A DNA stretch of 64,000 bases from contig NC_134536.1 of the NCBI RefSeq assembly GCF_050624435.1, positions 142,087,059-142,151,058 of the forward strand, written 5' to 3'. The notes beneath the pieces were generated by a model. It saw only the letters and a program-made list of their open reading frames with translations, ran no database searches and was not told where the DNA came from. Below are positions 1 through 9,779 of this stretch, in pieces. The stretch comes from Tenrec ecaudatus. Its lineage: Eukaryota; Chordata; Mammalia; Afrosoricida; Tenrecidae. The number at the start of each line of letters is the position of its first letter. Position 1 is the stretch's first letter. The position numbers and the translations under genes are program-made.

Positions 1-117
1 AGATTTTACTTTTGCAAACATTATTTTTTCTAAACACGTCTAACTGTGAAACTATACTCGCATGCGGGTCTTTGAACCTGGTCAGTGGTCTGGGGAAGTG
101 AAGGGGCCTGACATCCT

Positions 118-290
118 TTGTTGTTGTTAGTGCTGTCCAGTCATTCTGACATCACAGGGACCTTCTTTGCAACACAAGGCAGCACTGCCCAGTCCTTTGC
201 CAGCCTCAGGGGTAGTATGTTGGAGCCCATGGTTTCAGCTACCGTGTCCTCCAGTTCACCAAGGAGTTTCCTCTTTGTGCTGCTTACTAA
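118..290 (-). mobile_element. RTE/BovB-like LINE fragment (unit A)
   Basis: The stretch from 'ttgttgttgttagtgctgtcc' to the phrase about 'ccaaggagtttcctctttgtgctgc' is the diverged reverse complement of an RTE reverse-transcriptase region. A longer copy of the same element lies at 14640-15425. It is too decayed to code. The equivalent copies are at 19759-19931 and, inverted, at 60056-60228. Confidence 0.6.
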
Positions 291-356
291 ACCCGTTTCT
301 AAGGAGTCCATTCCAACTCACGGTGACGCCGTGTGGGTCAGCACCACGGGACCACA

Positions 357-415
357 CATAATGCCTTATACCATATATATATGGTATATATATATTGTGC
401 ATAATGCCTTATACC
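357..415. repeat. AT palindrome inside a 16-bp direct duplication
   Basis: The 16-mer CATAATGCCTTATACC occurs at 357-372 and again at 400-415. Between and overlapping them is the perfect palindrome TACCATATATATATGGTA (369-386) and further TA steps. This looks like a small slippage or foldback-mediated duplication inside repeat DNA. It is preserved in all three units. Confidence 0.8.
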
Positions 416-419
416 TGGT

Positions 420-560
420 CCCTTTGGCACCTTGTGATCGCACAGGCTGGTGTGCTTATTCCATGTGGGCTTTTTTGCTTCTGAGCCAGATGGCCGTTTG
501 CTCACCTTCAAGCCTTTAAGACCCCAGACACTATCTCTTTTGATAGCCTCTGGCCTTTAC
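420..560. mobile_element. Dispersed L1-type repeat fragment (unit A)
   Basis: The text around 'tgatcgcacaggctggtgtg' and 'ttcaagcctttaagacccc' is a phrase I associate with an abundant afrotherian LINE-derived repeat. It ends about 25 bp before the first MAPKBP1-like exon, so the exon keeps only a short native intron remnant with its acceptor. Family assignment is from memory. Confidence 0.45.
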
Positions 561-1365
561 TTCGGGGTCTTCGGTCCCTGCAGAGTGGACACATGCCTGC
601 TGTGCGGGTATGGGACGTGTCGGAGCGCAGCCTGGTGGCGGAGCTTCAGGAGCATAAGTATGGCATGGCATGTGTGGCCTTCTCATCCAGTGCCAAGTAC
701 ATTGTCTCAGTGGGCTACCAGCATGACATGATCGTCAATGTCTGGGCCTGGAAGGTGAGTGGGCTGCTGGCCTCAGGACAGGCGGGGCCGGGAGGGGAGC
801 CAAGAAACTGCTGACCGGTGGCCTTTACTTCCGCCTGCTGGCCTCAGTCCCTTTCTAGAGAACTCTGAGCAGAAAGGAGCAACTGGGTATCTAGGATGCT
901 GAAGAAGGGGCAGAAGGAGAGGTCAAGTTCACAGCTTGTCTAACCTTCAGTGTGTAAGTTTCTTTTCCCTCAGCTCCTAGAAGCAGAGCCTTGATTTCCC
1001 TTGACTTTCTCTCCAGAAAAACATTGTAGTGGCTTCCAACAAGGTGTCCAGTCAGGTGACAGCAGTATCCTTCTCTGAGGACTGCAGCTACTTTGTCACT
1101 GCAGGCAACCGGCACATCAAGTTCTGGTACCTCGATGACAGCAAGACCTCAAAGGTGAGGCAGCAAGTAGCCACTAGGGTGGGGTCTGCCCAGATATGTT
1201 CCACCTGCGCCCCCTTCTGCATGCTCAAAAGCCCCTTGGAAGTCTCAGCTGGGCCAGGTGCTATGTCAATATGCAAGGGAAGCCTTCTCCCTCCCTCCCC
1301 AGGGCCTGCTTTCCAGGGGGTAGCCTGCAGGGTGTGTGGGTGGCACCTGTGGTGTGTCTCCACAG

Positions 1366-1550
1366 GTGAATGCCACTGTACCCCTGCTGGGCCGCTCTGG
1401 GCTGCTGGGGGAACCTGCGGAACAACCTGTTCACTGATGTAGACTGTGGCTGCGGGAAGAAGACTGACAGCACCTTCTGTATCACATCCTCTGGGCAGCT
1501 GTGCGAGTTCAGTGACCCGGAGACTGTTGGACAAGTGGGTGGAGCTGAGT
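1366..1550 (+). pseudogene. MAPKBP1: Frameshifted MAPKBP1-like exon (unit A)
   Basis: The exon is 185 nt where the family exon is 183 nt. It starts in frame as [16 protein letters not shown]. An extra base near 1413-1417 moves the frame to [16 protein letters not shown], and an extra C near 1515-1518 (in 'gacccgg') shifts it again before the KWVEL-like end. Acceptor 'ccacag' and donor 'gtaagt' remain. B (21007-21191) and C (58796-58980) carry the same two insertions, so the fragment was dead before it was duplicated. Confidence 0.88.
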
Positions 1551-1721
1551 GTAAGTGAATGCTTTGTCGGCACCCTCCCGTCTGTCACCTCAGGGCTCCA
1601 GGGAACCTGAGTCTGCATGCACGCTGGGGGAGGCCCCAGGCGGAGGAATGTGTTTGGGAACCTCTCTGCTTGCTCGCCCTCTCTGTCTCTGCCTCTTCCT
1701 CTGCTTTCCTCTTCTGCTCAG

Positions 1722-1739
1722 CACACAGACAGCATCACA
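1722..1739 (+). pseudogene. MAPKBP1: 18-nt cassette microexon of MAPKBP1 (unit A)
   Basis: Eighteen bases between 'ctgctcag' and 'gtaagtgtg' encode HTDSIT in frame. They correspond to the alternatively used six-residue insert that separates two known MAPKBP1 isoforms. Its retention with both splice sites supports the gene assignment and a genomic, not processed, origin. Copies are at 21363-21380 and 58607-58624. Confidence 0.7.
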
Positions 1740-3169
1740 GTAAGTGTGCTGGCCCTGTCCGCTGCCTCTGCTGCCTTTCTCTGGGCCGGCCTTTTCTGGG
1801 TGTGTCTTTGCCCAAACCTCAGGTGCCTTATAAGGCTTGCTGACTCCTTCCCCCTAATTGCACGGGGCTGTGGGCCCTCTGGCCAGCTGCTGTTAGAGGG
1901 AGGGGCATTGAGGGGCTCTGCCCAGGGCAGCTGGCCTGCCTTGCGCTTGTCCTTGCCTCTTGGCTCATGGCTGTTGAGGTGTCCGGTGAAGGAGTGGACA
2001 GACGCCCTTGCTGACTGTGGCTTCTGTGCTCACAGACCACAGTGGCCCACTGCATCTCGGTGAGCCAGGACTACATCTTCTGCGGCTGTGCTGACGGCAC
2101 CGTGTGCCTTTTCAACCCCTTCAACCTGCACTTCCTCAGCACGCTGCCCCGGCCCCATGCCCTGGGCACAGACATTGCCAGCATCACAGAGGCCAGGTGA
2201 GCGGTGTGGGTGGGCCCCTGAGTCCTGTCAGAGCCCCACTCTGTGCCAGGCCGTCCCTGGCATGCTGCAAGGAGAGGAGGGCACACATAGACCTCTGGGA
2301 AGACCCTTGCAGTCAAGCACAGGTGGGTCTTTTAGCATTTGTTGCTCACTGTGGGCAACCGTGGTAATCTGAGTCTGCAGTGTGGTAATGCATTGTCCTG
2401 TAAACACCACAGCTAGGACAGACGGGCAGTTCCTTAGGGTTTCTGAGAGAGGCTGGAAACCTGACGGAGCAGGCCTTTCTCCCTCAGGGTGGTCCTGGGT
2501 AGCAGCTAAGGTAGGAGGGTCTTATTGTAGCCTCGGGCCTTGGGTTGGGTGATTGCAGGAAGTGAAGCTTTGCTCTGGTTTCAGTGCTGCCAGGAAGCGG
2601 GGCAGTTCTGCAGTTGGGTATATTAATTTCTCATTCAGGGAAGGAGTGGGCTAAATCTGCAAATGGCAGGAAATGATATATGACCATGACTGGTTTGCAC
2701 AGTGCCCTTCCTTTTCCTCTGACGTGAGTCTAGAAGGGCCTGACATCTGCTTGGCTGCATCACGGCCACACACTGTCCCCGCCTGATGTTGGGGGCTATG
2801 AAATAGCTTGTGTTCTTTTGCAGAGCCCCATGGCAAGGAATGCCAGGCCAGCCGCTGCGTTCTTTCTCCAGTGACTGCTGGCCAACCTGCTGCTCCTCCC
2901 TTTAGTGCCCCTTTTCATTAGCGCTAACTCACCAGTTTGCCCTGTCTGCCCTGGACACCCTGACCCCCTCTTTCCTCAGTCGCCTTTTCGCTGGAGTGGC
3001 CAATGCGAAGTATCGGGACACCATCACCTTGACCTTTGATCCTGCAAATCCGTGGCTGTCTTGTGTGTACAATGACCATAGTACTTATGTCTGGGGTGTG
3101 AAGGGCGCCAAGAAAGTGGGCAAGGTGTATTCAGCTCTGTATCATTCCTCCTGCGTCTGGAGTGTAGAG

Positions 3170-4501
3170 GTACGTGGGCCAGGTCTGCTGAGACTGACCG
3201 TGTTTCCTGGCCTACCATTAGGAGCTGGGGTTCCTCAAGTGTGGAATTTGTTTCCTCCAGCACCCTTGCTCCCCAAGCTGTGCCCCTGGGTCCCTTCGTA
3301 TCTGTTAATTGGCTCTGAGGATGGGAGGGGATTTTAGTGCTGACTCATCTCAGACGTTTTTCAGTATGCCCCTGTGCAGTCTTAGCTTGGCCTCTTTGGA
3401 CATGTTCCTGAACTTGACCAAACCTTAGTTTCTGCAATTGTGAAATGACATACCTGATGCATTTGATTTTTACGAACAGGAGACAATGTAAGTGGGAGAT
3501 TTAGAATGCCTAGTACTTACTAGGTGCTTGGTTAATGTATATTCCTTTACTTGTTAAAGACAAGAGCTAATCCTTATGACTTGCTTGCTATGGGACAAGC
3601 CGTTGCCTCCAGGGGACAGGATGGGGGAACTTTAGGCCCCCAAGGACAGAGGTTAAGGAGGGTTTAGCTGAAAAGGGTTGGGGACAAAATTTATTATCTC
3701 CAAGGGAAAGATACTAACTTGACAATGAAGAAACGGCAAAACCCACCCTTAGCCAAGTCATTAAGGTTAACATCCCGTGGCAGCAGCATGAATCTGGTGA
3801 GAGGGTACACTGAGAGGTTTCAAAATGTTCCCAGAAAATGTTATGACTCTTAAGAACTCCCAATAAAATGTTGAACAACAACAACCAACGTTGATGGAAA
3901 GTTTCTTTTAGTTCTGTTTTTCCATGCAGCCTCCTCCTAGCATTGTGTCTGGTATTCTTGACCCAAATGTATAAGGAACTTAGGATAGTCATGAGGAAAC
4001 ATCAGGCAACCTTCATTTGAGGTACACCTGCCAGAGTAACTTATCACACTCTCCCAGGTGTCAGGGTAGGAAAGACAAGCAAAGACTGAAAGCCGTTCTA
4101 GACTGGGACAGATGACACCCATGTGCCGTGGGGGCTCCTGGGATCCTGGAGCAGAAGAAGTACATTCGTGGGATAAAGAAACAAACTCATTGGCATTGGG
4201 TTGATTCCAACTCAGAGCAACCCCCGCTGGTGACATTTAAATAAAGTCTAATAATGTTGTACCAGTGTGACCTCCGTGGTCCTTATCACTGTGTACTGTA
4301 GTGCATAAAACATTAATACGAAGGGAGACCAGGTGAGAGAGTTGAATGTGACATATCTTGACTCATTTTTCTAAAGGTTCAACCCAAAAGGTAAAGTAAA
4401 ACAGCTCTTGATGGAGAGGAAAAGGTGGAAGGGGGTGGGTGATGATTCTTTCCCCCCGCTGCCTGGCACTGAACGGCCTCTCCTCTCTTCTCATTTTGCA
4501 G
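3170..4501. other. Pseudo-intron replacing lost MAPKBP1 exons
   Basis: About 1.3 kb separates exons that are normally divided by further coding exons. I find no MAPKBP1-like coding here. Instead there is a short L1 3' end with A-rich tail at about 3838-3893 ('cccaataaaatgttgaac') and a minus-strand SINE fragment near 4190-4245. The loss is present in all three units. Confidence 0.6.
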
Positions 4502-4844
4502 GGTCTACGAATTGCAGTTCCTGAGTGAAATGCTGAAGGTGGAGGCCCATGAGTCAGAGATTCTGTGCCTGGAGTACTCGAAGCCAGACACAGGTACCTG
4601 GCCCTGGCCTGGAATGGCCTTGAGTGAGCCCCTCCAGTCTGGCCAGAGCCACTGATACTTGTCCTGCCTCTTGACTATGGGGCTGATCGTTCTTTTGGCT
4701 ACCAAAAGAGTTAGTGATCCTTCTTGATGTCTCTGAAGGCTTCTTGTTGTTTCTGAAGGCTTTGGGGAGGACTGCATCTCAACTCTGCCCGACTCCATGG
4801 CTCATGTGGCTTAAGGATGTGGGGCTCAGTTTCTCTGGGTGCTC

Positions 4845-5020
4845 TTTGCTGGGCACTCATGTTGGGCTGCGATCCACAAGCTCAGCAGTTTGAAACTACC
4901 AGCCGCTCTGCAGGAGAAAGGTGGGCCTTTCTACTCCTGTAAACAGTTACAGTCTCAGAAGCCCATAGGGGGTATTCACTATGAGTCAGCATTAACTTGA
5001 TAGCAGCAGATTTGATTTTT
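4845..5020 (+). mobile_element. Afrotherian tRNA-derived SINE (unit A)
   Basis: It reads through the typical order: pol III box-like start, 'tttgaaactaccagccgctc', 'tctactcctgtaaacagttacagtctcagaa', then 'cactatgagtcagcatta', ending in a short T-rich tail. Copies are at 24486-24661 and, inverted, 55327-55502. Confidence 0.8.
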
Positions 5021-5334
5021 GTAAAGTCTTTTTAAAGCCAACCAAAAGCTGAATCAGTGAAGAAGATCTGCTTTAGACATTGTGCTCTTTTAAAGAATAA
5101 TCTGTCTGTGATCAGATTGACACAGGAACTTGGAAGGTTAGGTGAAAAGTTTAAGGGGCAGTGAGCTTATGTGTGTGATGGAAATTTGGAATTGGAAAAG
5201 GACAGTGAGAATGGCTACATAATTTCAGAAATATAATGAATGTTAGCAAATTGTACATGTAGAAATGATCGAATTGGTATATATTTTTGTGTGCATTGTT
5301 TTAGATCAGGGAGAAGACTCGAAGTTCAAATATA
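5021..5334. other. Anonymous intergenic DNA (unit A)
   Basis: AT-rich sequence in which I see no exon, RNA gene or recognisable repeat. Confidence 0.4.
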
Positions 5335-5700
5335 ATTTACAGAGACCCCCTTGTTAAATCTTGAATGGGACAAAGTCCAGAAAAAACAAATCATCTGGTT
5401 GAGGGAGACCGTAAGCATGAGGCCATAATGGGGACTGAAGGATTCACAACAGCTCGGTCACATGGAAAACAAAGGAAGCCCCTTTAAAAGTCAAGTTCCC
5501 AGCAGATCAGACCATCACAGTTGGAAATGTGACTACAGAAATGGGAAAGGGACCATGATTGGAGTAAATACATTATTGCAGACTAGAAAAGTTTACAGGA
5601 CTGGTTCAGGGCCCTCCAACCATCTTGGTCAGGGCATGAACGTGCAACCTCAGTACCCCAATTCCCATCAAGGACATACTCAGGCAAGTTCTTGAGGGCT
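5335..5700 (+). repeat. Unclassified dispersed repeat 'R', copy 1 of unit A
   Basis: The block includes 'gagaccgtaagcatgaggcc' and 'gggccctccaaccatcttgg'. It resembles two other places in the same unit: 14290-14640 on the same strand and 15670-16216 inverted. The family looks like an LTR or non-autonomous element, but I cannot name it. Short open frames across it are incidental. Copies are at 24976-25341 and 54646-55011 (inverted). Confidence 0.55.
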
Positions 5701-5796
5701 AGACTACTCCTCACCAGGCTGGCCAGAGGAGTGGGTGGAAGCAAACAAACTCTGCCTGAGGGCAAAGCATTTTACGTTGCTAGTTCAGAGTCATGG

Positions 5797-5970
5797 AGCT
5801 CTAGTGCCATAGAAGGTTATGGGTTGGGCGGTTAACCACAAGGTTTCACTCTTCAAAACCACCAGCCAGCTCCAGGGAAGAAAGATGAGGCTTTCTACTC
5901 CAATAAAAATATATAGTCTGGAGATTAAAAGCCCCAATGTAAGTTAACTGGGTTGATTCCTACTAGAGGG
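5797..5970 (+). mobile_element. Afrotherian tRNA-derived SINE (unit A)
   Basis: A diverged SINE with 'ggttaaccacaaggt', 'caaaaccaccagccagctcc' and 'tgaggctttctactcc'. It ends next to the LTR that follows. Copies are at 25438-25611 and 54377-54550 (inverted). Confidence 0.75.
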
Positions 5971-5984
5971 ATAATGTGTGTGGG

Positions 5985-6480
5985 CCAGATGCTTGCAAGG
6001 TCCCTCAAGGCAATGCTGCCAGACTGCAGTCTCTGCTCCCTGCTGGTGGAGACAATGGATTGCTTTTCTCTAAAACTTGGAACCATTAGCTTGGTTCCAG
6101 TAGGTGGAGTTCACACCCTACTGATAATGGTTCATATGGAGATCCAGAAAACAGGTCAAAGTTAAGCTGCCATTCTAAATGTAGGATCCGCCCATTTTGT
6201 CACCTGTATACCCCCAATCCCTCCTCTTCCTATTGCATGTATGCCCCTAGACCACCCCTTCTCACCGCTGTATAACATAGTCCAAGTCCTTCCTGTGATG
6301 TATGTCTTTACCCTCCCGTTTCCAATTCCCCTTGTCCTCCTTCCCTTCCCCCTCTCTCCATGTGGACCACCAAGTGGGGCTGAGGTGAGCAATGCTACCA
6401 TGATATGTGTGTGACTGCATTATTGTAATATCTCTTCTATCTCTCATGCTCCCAATGACTTTAATATTTATATCTCAACC
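5985..6480 (+). mobile_element. Betaretrovirus-type LTR, 3'-truncated (unit A)
   Basis: Matches the spacer LTRs at 39120-39588 and 40018-40233 over 'gagacaatggatt', 'tagcttggttcc', 'gtaggatccgcccat', 'accaccaag.ggggctgag' and 'gactgcattattgtaat'. It breaks off into an L1 fragment before reaching the 'ggctggcttcccctgaca' end seen at 39588. Copies are at 25626-26123 and 53866-54361 (inverted). Confidence 0.65.
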
Positions 6481-6484
6481 CTTT

Positions 6485-7085
6485 ATGTTTCCAGGGCTTT
6501 CAATGACATTAGGCATCCTCAATGTTTATGAATCATGCTTATGAACCTCTCTTCTGTTAGTTGTCTGTGTGTATGCATTGCCTGTATTAAAAACATATAG
6601 AACCGAGCAATTTGTCTGGAAAAATAATTTATAGAAACTTTATGTTAGATTGCCATGCGTTTTGCATAGCCAATTGTTCTTTTAAAACACTTTTCTTGTC
6701 ATTGTGATACCATGCTAAAAGGTAAAAACATCTGTATATAGTCAAATAGCTTTATCTTTCCTTTAAAGACATGAACCTTCGTGTCTTGCTTAAAGTTTCC
6801 ACCTCACTAAAGCTAAATTGCTACCCTCGAAAATAAATCCCTCTAAGTTTTTAATGCTTTGAATATTTTATCGCTCTAATCCTCCTGGAGTTTATTTTTG
6901 AATGTAGTATGCTCCTTCCTTTGATTTCTTGTAAATTCAGCCAATTCAACCACTCATTAACCAAAGTATTCCTTTACCACTGGATTGTTTTGCCACCTTT
7001 GCTTTGCATAGCATATAGTTCTAAATTATATCCCAGACTACTGAATTATTTGCCAGAGTGGCTTTACTAATTGTACACTGGCATC
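6485..7085 (-). mobile_element. L1 ORF2-like remnant (unit A)
   Basis: On the minus strand the sequence runs through phrases typical of the 3' part of L1 ORF2, such as 'aaaaataaactccaggaggatt', 'ggcaaaacaatccagtgg' and 'gcatacacacagacaactaacag'. Frames are destroyed. Copies are at 26128-26728 and 53261-53861 (opposite orientation). Confidence 0.6.
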
Positions 7086-7409
7086 ACAACACGCGGGAGC
7101 TTCGGAAAGATCGTGGGAGAAAGGAATGAAAAGAGAAGATAATTTCCCATGAATTTTTGAAGCTTCCTCGTACAGGTGCTTTACAGTAAGTCGACATTAG
7201 GGTTTATAATCAATAAAAAATTCAACTGTGATCCAAGAATGAGGGGCGTGACATTTCCTGGTTGAGACAAAAGCGAACAGGCGAGCAGAATACGAAAAGA
7301 ATTGGTTAACCGATGAAACTGCAGCCAAGTGTTAGCTGTTATCACAAAAATGAACACACAGAATATTCTTGAACTTGGAAGTGGGAACTTCAGCCTTTCA
7401 ACGGCCATC
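7086..7409. other. CpG-island flank, no gene seen
   Basis: Single-copy-looking DNA just upstream of the CpG island, conserved between the three units and absent from the 40-kb island, whose left side is an LTR. It may include promoter-proximal sequence, but I recognise no TATA box or exon. Confidence 0.35.
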
Positions 7410-8226
7410 GACGGTGCGGGGCAACATCCCCGCACTCCTACGCTCAGGAAGGGGGTTCTGGGGTCTGCGGCGCCGCGGGGCACAAGTGGGGCGAAGGGCT
7501 GCGAGGGAACGCCGAGGCAGAGGGGTCCCCGCGAGGCGGCTGCGGGCCGCTCCAGAAGGCAGGGGTCCGGGGGCTCTGCGGTCCCTCAGGACCCTCCAGG
7601 AGAGGCTCCAGAAAGGCAGCTGGAGGCCCCGGCCGGCCGTGCAGCTCGCTGGGAGGCGCGGGCGCACGTGCTCCGCCGGTCCGGGCGGCGGGGGCGGCTG
7701 AACGGGCCCTGGCCGTGGGCGGCGGGCAGCGGGCGGGCGCAGTGCGGCGCCGGGCAGGCGGGAGGTGACCGCGCGGGGCGGTCGCGGCGGCTGGGGCTAC
7801 TGACGGCACACGGATCCGGAGCGCACTGCGCGGGGCGGGGCGCCGCGCAGGTGAGAGCGGCAGCGGACCCCGATGCGGCGCGGCTGAGGGCGGCCGAGGG
7901 CGGGGGGTCGCGGCGGCTAGCTCTTGGAGATCCCGGCCGGAGGCTCCGGCGCCGGTGCTGCGCTTCCTGCCGGCTCGAAGAACGAGCCCGAGCCTGGCCG
8001 CCCTCGGGATGCCTTGCTGAGGCTCCGCCGGACGTCCCCAACAGGGGGGGGGGCGGGGCGGGGCGCGTTCGGGCGCCTCCTGAGGGCGCCTCAGCGGAGA
8101 GCGGCGTTGGCGCCGTGGAGTCTACGCGGGCGGCCCAACCCGCCTGCCACTCAGGTGTCTTTTTGCACGGAAGTGAGTTTTAGGAGCGGGAAACCTGTGG
8201 TGGGCGTGACTGACGTGTTTTTAAAT
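7410..8226 (+). promoter_or_regulatory. CpG island with consensus splice donor (unit A)
   Basis: An abrupt GC- and CpG-rich block with many GGGCGG boxes, suggesting the promoter and first exon of a gene. A canonical donor, GCGCAG|GTGAGAGCGG, lies at 7850/7851. The same donor and flanks occur in a diverged homologue at 40234-40872, so it is a conserved feature of the block. A 284-codon frame crosses the island on the plus strand and others cross the minus strand. These are long because stop codons are rare in GC-rich DNA, and they show no domain. Which gene the island belonged to is unknown. Its 3' edge meets the decayed retrovirus at about 8227. Confidence 0.7.
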
Positions 8227-8229
8227 CAT

Positions 8230-8647
8230 TTTCTATACATTTAAAGCTGTAAAGGCAAAACTTCATGATCCAATTAATATAGCCAAAAATTCAGGCTTGA
8301 TAGAAACATTTAGAATCCAGCCACTGGGGGTAAAGTCCCCTTATTCCCATCTGTTATTGGAGGAAGGTATGAGAGAGATTGGATACTGCGGTGGGAAGAA
8401 ATAGAGCCAAATAGGAATGTCTGCTTCTATAGGGAGAATGTATCAGCCATGCGCTCACTTTAAGGCAGCACAGCTTTAAGGGAGAATCTGTGGAAATGAT
8501 AGATTACCGCAGGAACATGAACTTGGAGTATATCTCCAACTAACAGAGTGGTGGTCTTTCAGCCATGGAACATTAGTCTCCCAGATTCCCTCTGTACCAG
8601 TCAGGGAATAAGTCCCAGTATTATTTCCCTTGGTGCTAGTATCCCAC
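8230..8647 (-). mobile_element. Presumed 3' LTR part of the betaretrovirus-like element (unit A)
   Basis: Directly after the envelope TM frame, the minus strand reads 'tgtgggatactagcacc', a plausible TG start. It continues for about 400 bp and stops at the CpG island. I see no matching 5' LTR region, because only the last ~130 bp of the 5' LTR survive, so identity as U3 is inferred from position. Confidence 0.45.
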
Positions 8648-9060
8648 ATTTCCCCTCTCTGCATTATGTTTAAGATTCAATAGTGTCACGGAGGCAACAT
8701 GGTCTCTTTTCATATCTATTAGCTTCCTATAGAAGTGACATGAGACTGCAAGCATCACAATTATGATAAAAAACACAGTCAGAGTGGAACTTAAGCTATG
8801 TGAAGTACTTTGCCCCCAAGCTCGCGGGTCCAACCCTTCCATGCTACTCATCAATTGCTTAATCACATCAGAGCCAGGAGAAGCCTCAAGCTTGTCTTTG
8901 AATGTATAGAAAATATCCTTTTTAAGCTGATCAATATCTAATGAAATGTTTCCCTTAAACCCTTGCAAATGTTTCCTAATCAAATTCCAATCATGCAATG
9001 TCTTATTATAAGGATAAGTGGTTATACAGAAATCAGTTACATTCCAATCACATTATAGCA
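8636..9060 (-). pseudogene. env: Envelope transmembrane-subunit remnant, betaretrovirus-like (unit A)
   Basis: A 120-codon open frame (8998-8636) plus in-frame sequence upstream of its first Met resemble the C-terminal half of a betaretroviral TM protein. There are glycosylation sites NVT and NKT before the frame and NIS within it, a 'HLQG' motif, a leucine-rich ectodomain stalk, one hydrophobic segment (about residues 75-92, FFIIIVMLAV core) and a short basic tail. SU, cleavage site and fusion peptide are missing. The last bases overlap the presumed 3' LTR, as is usual. The frame has survived in all three units (28279-28700 and 51290-51710). Confidence 0.65.
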
Positions 9061-9108
9061 TTGACAAATTCAAAATCTTGATCTTTCAGCAAAGCAGTCT
9101 GCAGTAAT

Positions 9109-9370
9109 GTAGGGACTTTATGGATGTGCTTTATACAATTGATGTATGTATACGTATGGATTGTGGTAAGAGTTGTATGAGTCCCTAATAAAATGTAAAA
9201 GAAGAAAAGAGAAAAAAAATGATTAGGGCAAAGACTGTACAGTTGTGCTTTATACAATTGATGTATGTATATATATGAACGGTGAAAAGAATTGTATGAG
9301 CCCCAATAAATTGTTAAAATTAAAAAAAAAATTCATTTAAAAAAAATAAATAAAATAAAATTTAAAAAAA
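9109..9370 (+). mobile_element. Two short L1 3' ends with A-rich tails (unit A)
   Basis: Two consecutive segments each read 'ctttatacaattgatgtatg', then 'agttgtatgag(t/c)ccctaataaa' or a variant, then an A-rich tail. They are 5'-truncated L1 inserts in plus orientation inside the retrovirus. In unit C this spot is occupied instead by 541 bp of retroviral sequence (50697-51237). A and B therefore share an insertion with deletion. Confidence 0.8.
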
Positions 9371-9779
9371 AAATGAGTAAATGAACTTTGTCACACATAA
9401 GATTCCTCTTCTCCTTCTGTTTTAACAATTTAAATAGTAAAGCATTGCTAGATCTTGAACCAGTAAAAGTACTAGTTAGATAACCTTCATTGTTATGTAA
9501 ATACCGGCTCCCATCCCTCAGAGAATTAAGAGAGCTAACTAATTGGGAGAACTTCTTATCATACTTTGAAAGACTGAAAAAATTCTTAATAAATTTGTTC
9601 AGCTGATTTTGAAGTAACTTACCAAGCAGACATTTTTTCTCCAGGCTTACCAATAAGGTTATAGGCTCAATTGAGCCGTTTTGCCTTTCAGGCTTCTCAC
9701 ACTGTATGATTTTACCTTGCAATATTCTGTCTTGGTTAACTTCACTCATTCCCTCTATGCTGGCTTTAGGGGAAGTTAA

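Larger units (their letters stand above)
584..4593 (+). pseudogene. MAPKBP1: MAPKBP1 (JNK-binding protein 1) partial pseudogene, copy A
   Basis: Seven blocks with intact GT/AG-type boundaries encode consecutive WD40 blades of MAPKBP1, a scaffold of JNK signalling: 584-754, 1017-1154, 1366-1550, 1722-1739 (an 18-nt cassette exon), 2036-2196, 2980-3169 and 4502-4593. Segments such as [13 protein letters not shown] and [11 protein letters not shown] fit MAPKBP1 better than its paralogue WDR62. The gene cannot work. Exon 1366-1550 has two one-base insertions. The exons expected between 3169 and 4502 (about 106 residues) are absent. Nothing upstream of 584 or downstream of 4593 matches the rest of the roughly 1,500-residue protein. 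Introns are kept, so this is a duplicated genomic fragment, not a processed copy. In A, exon 2980-3169 also has substitutions in a blade (VWGVKGAKK where B reads VWDVKDPKK). Confidence 0.88.

Noticed and set aside
1088..2063. Frames of 137-176 codons over the MAPKBP1 fragment
   Set aside because: They read through introns or the opposite strand. The coding signal is confined to the exons listed.
584..4593. WDR62 as the source gene
   Set aside because: WDR62 is the paralogue, but the residues here ([38 protein letters not shown]) agree with MAPKBP1, and the 18-nt cassette exon is also a MAPKBP1 feature.
7329..8183. 284-codon open frame and its minus-strand partners as proteins
   Set aside because: They lie in a CpG island where stops are rare. 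Composition is Ala/Arg/Gly-rich without a domain, frames differ in length among copies because of indels, and a splice donor interrupts the longest one.
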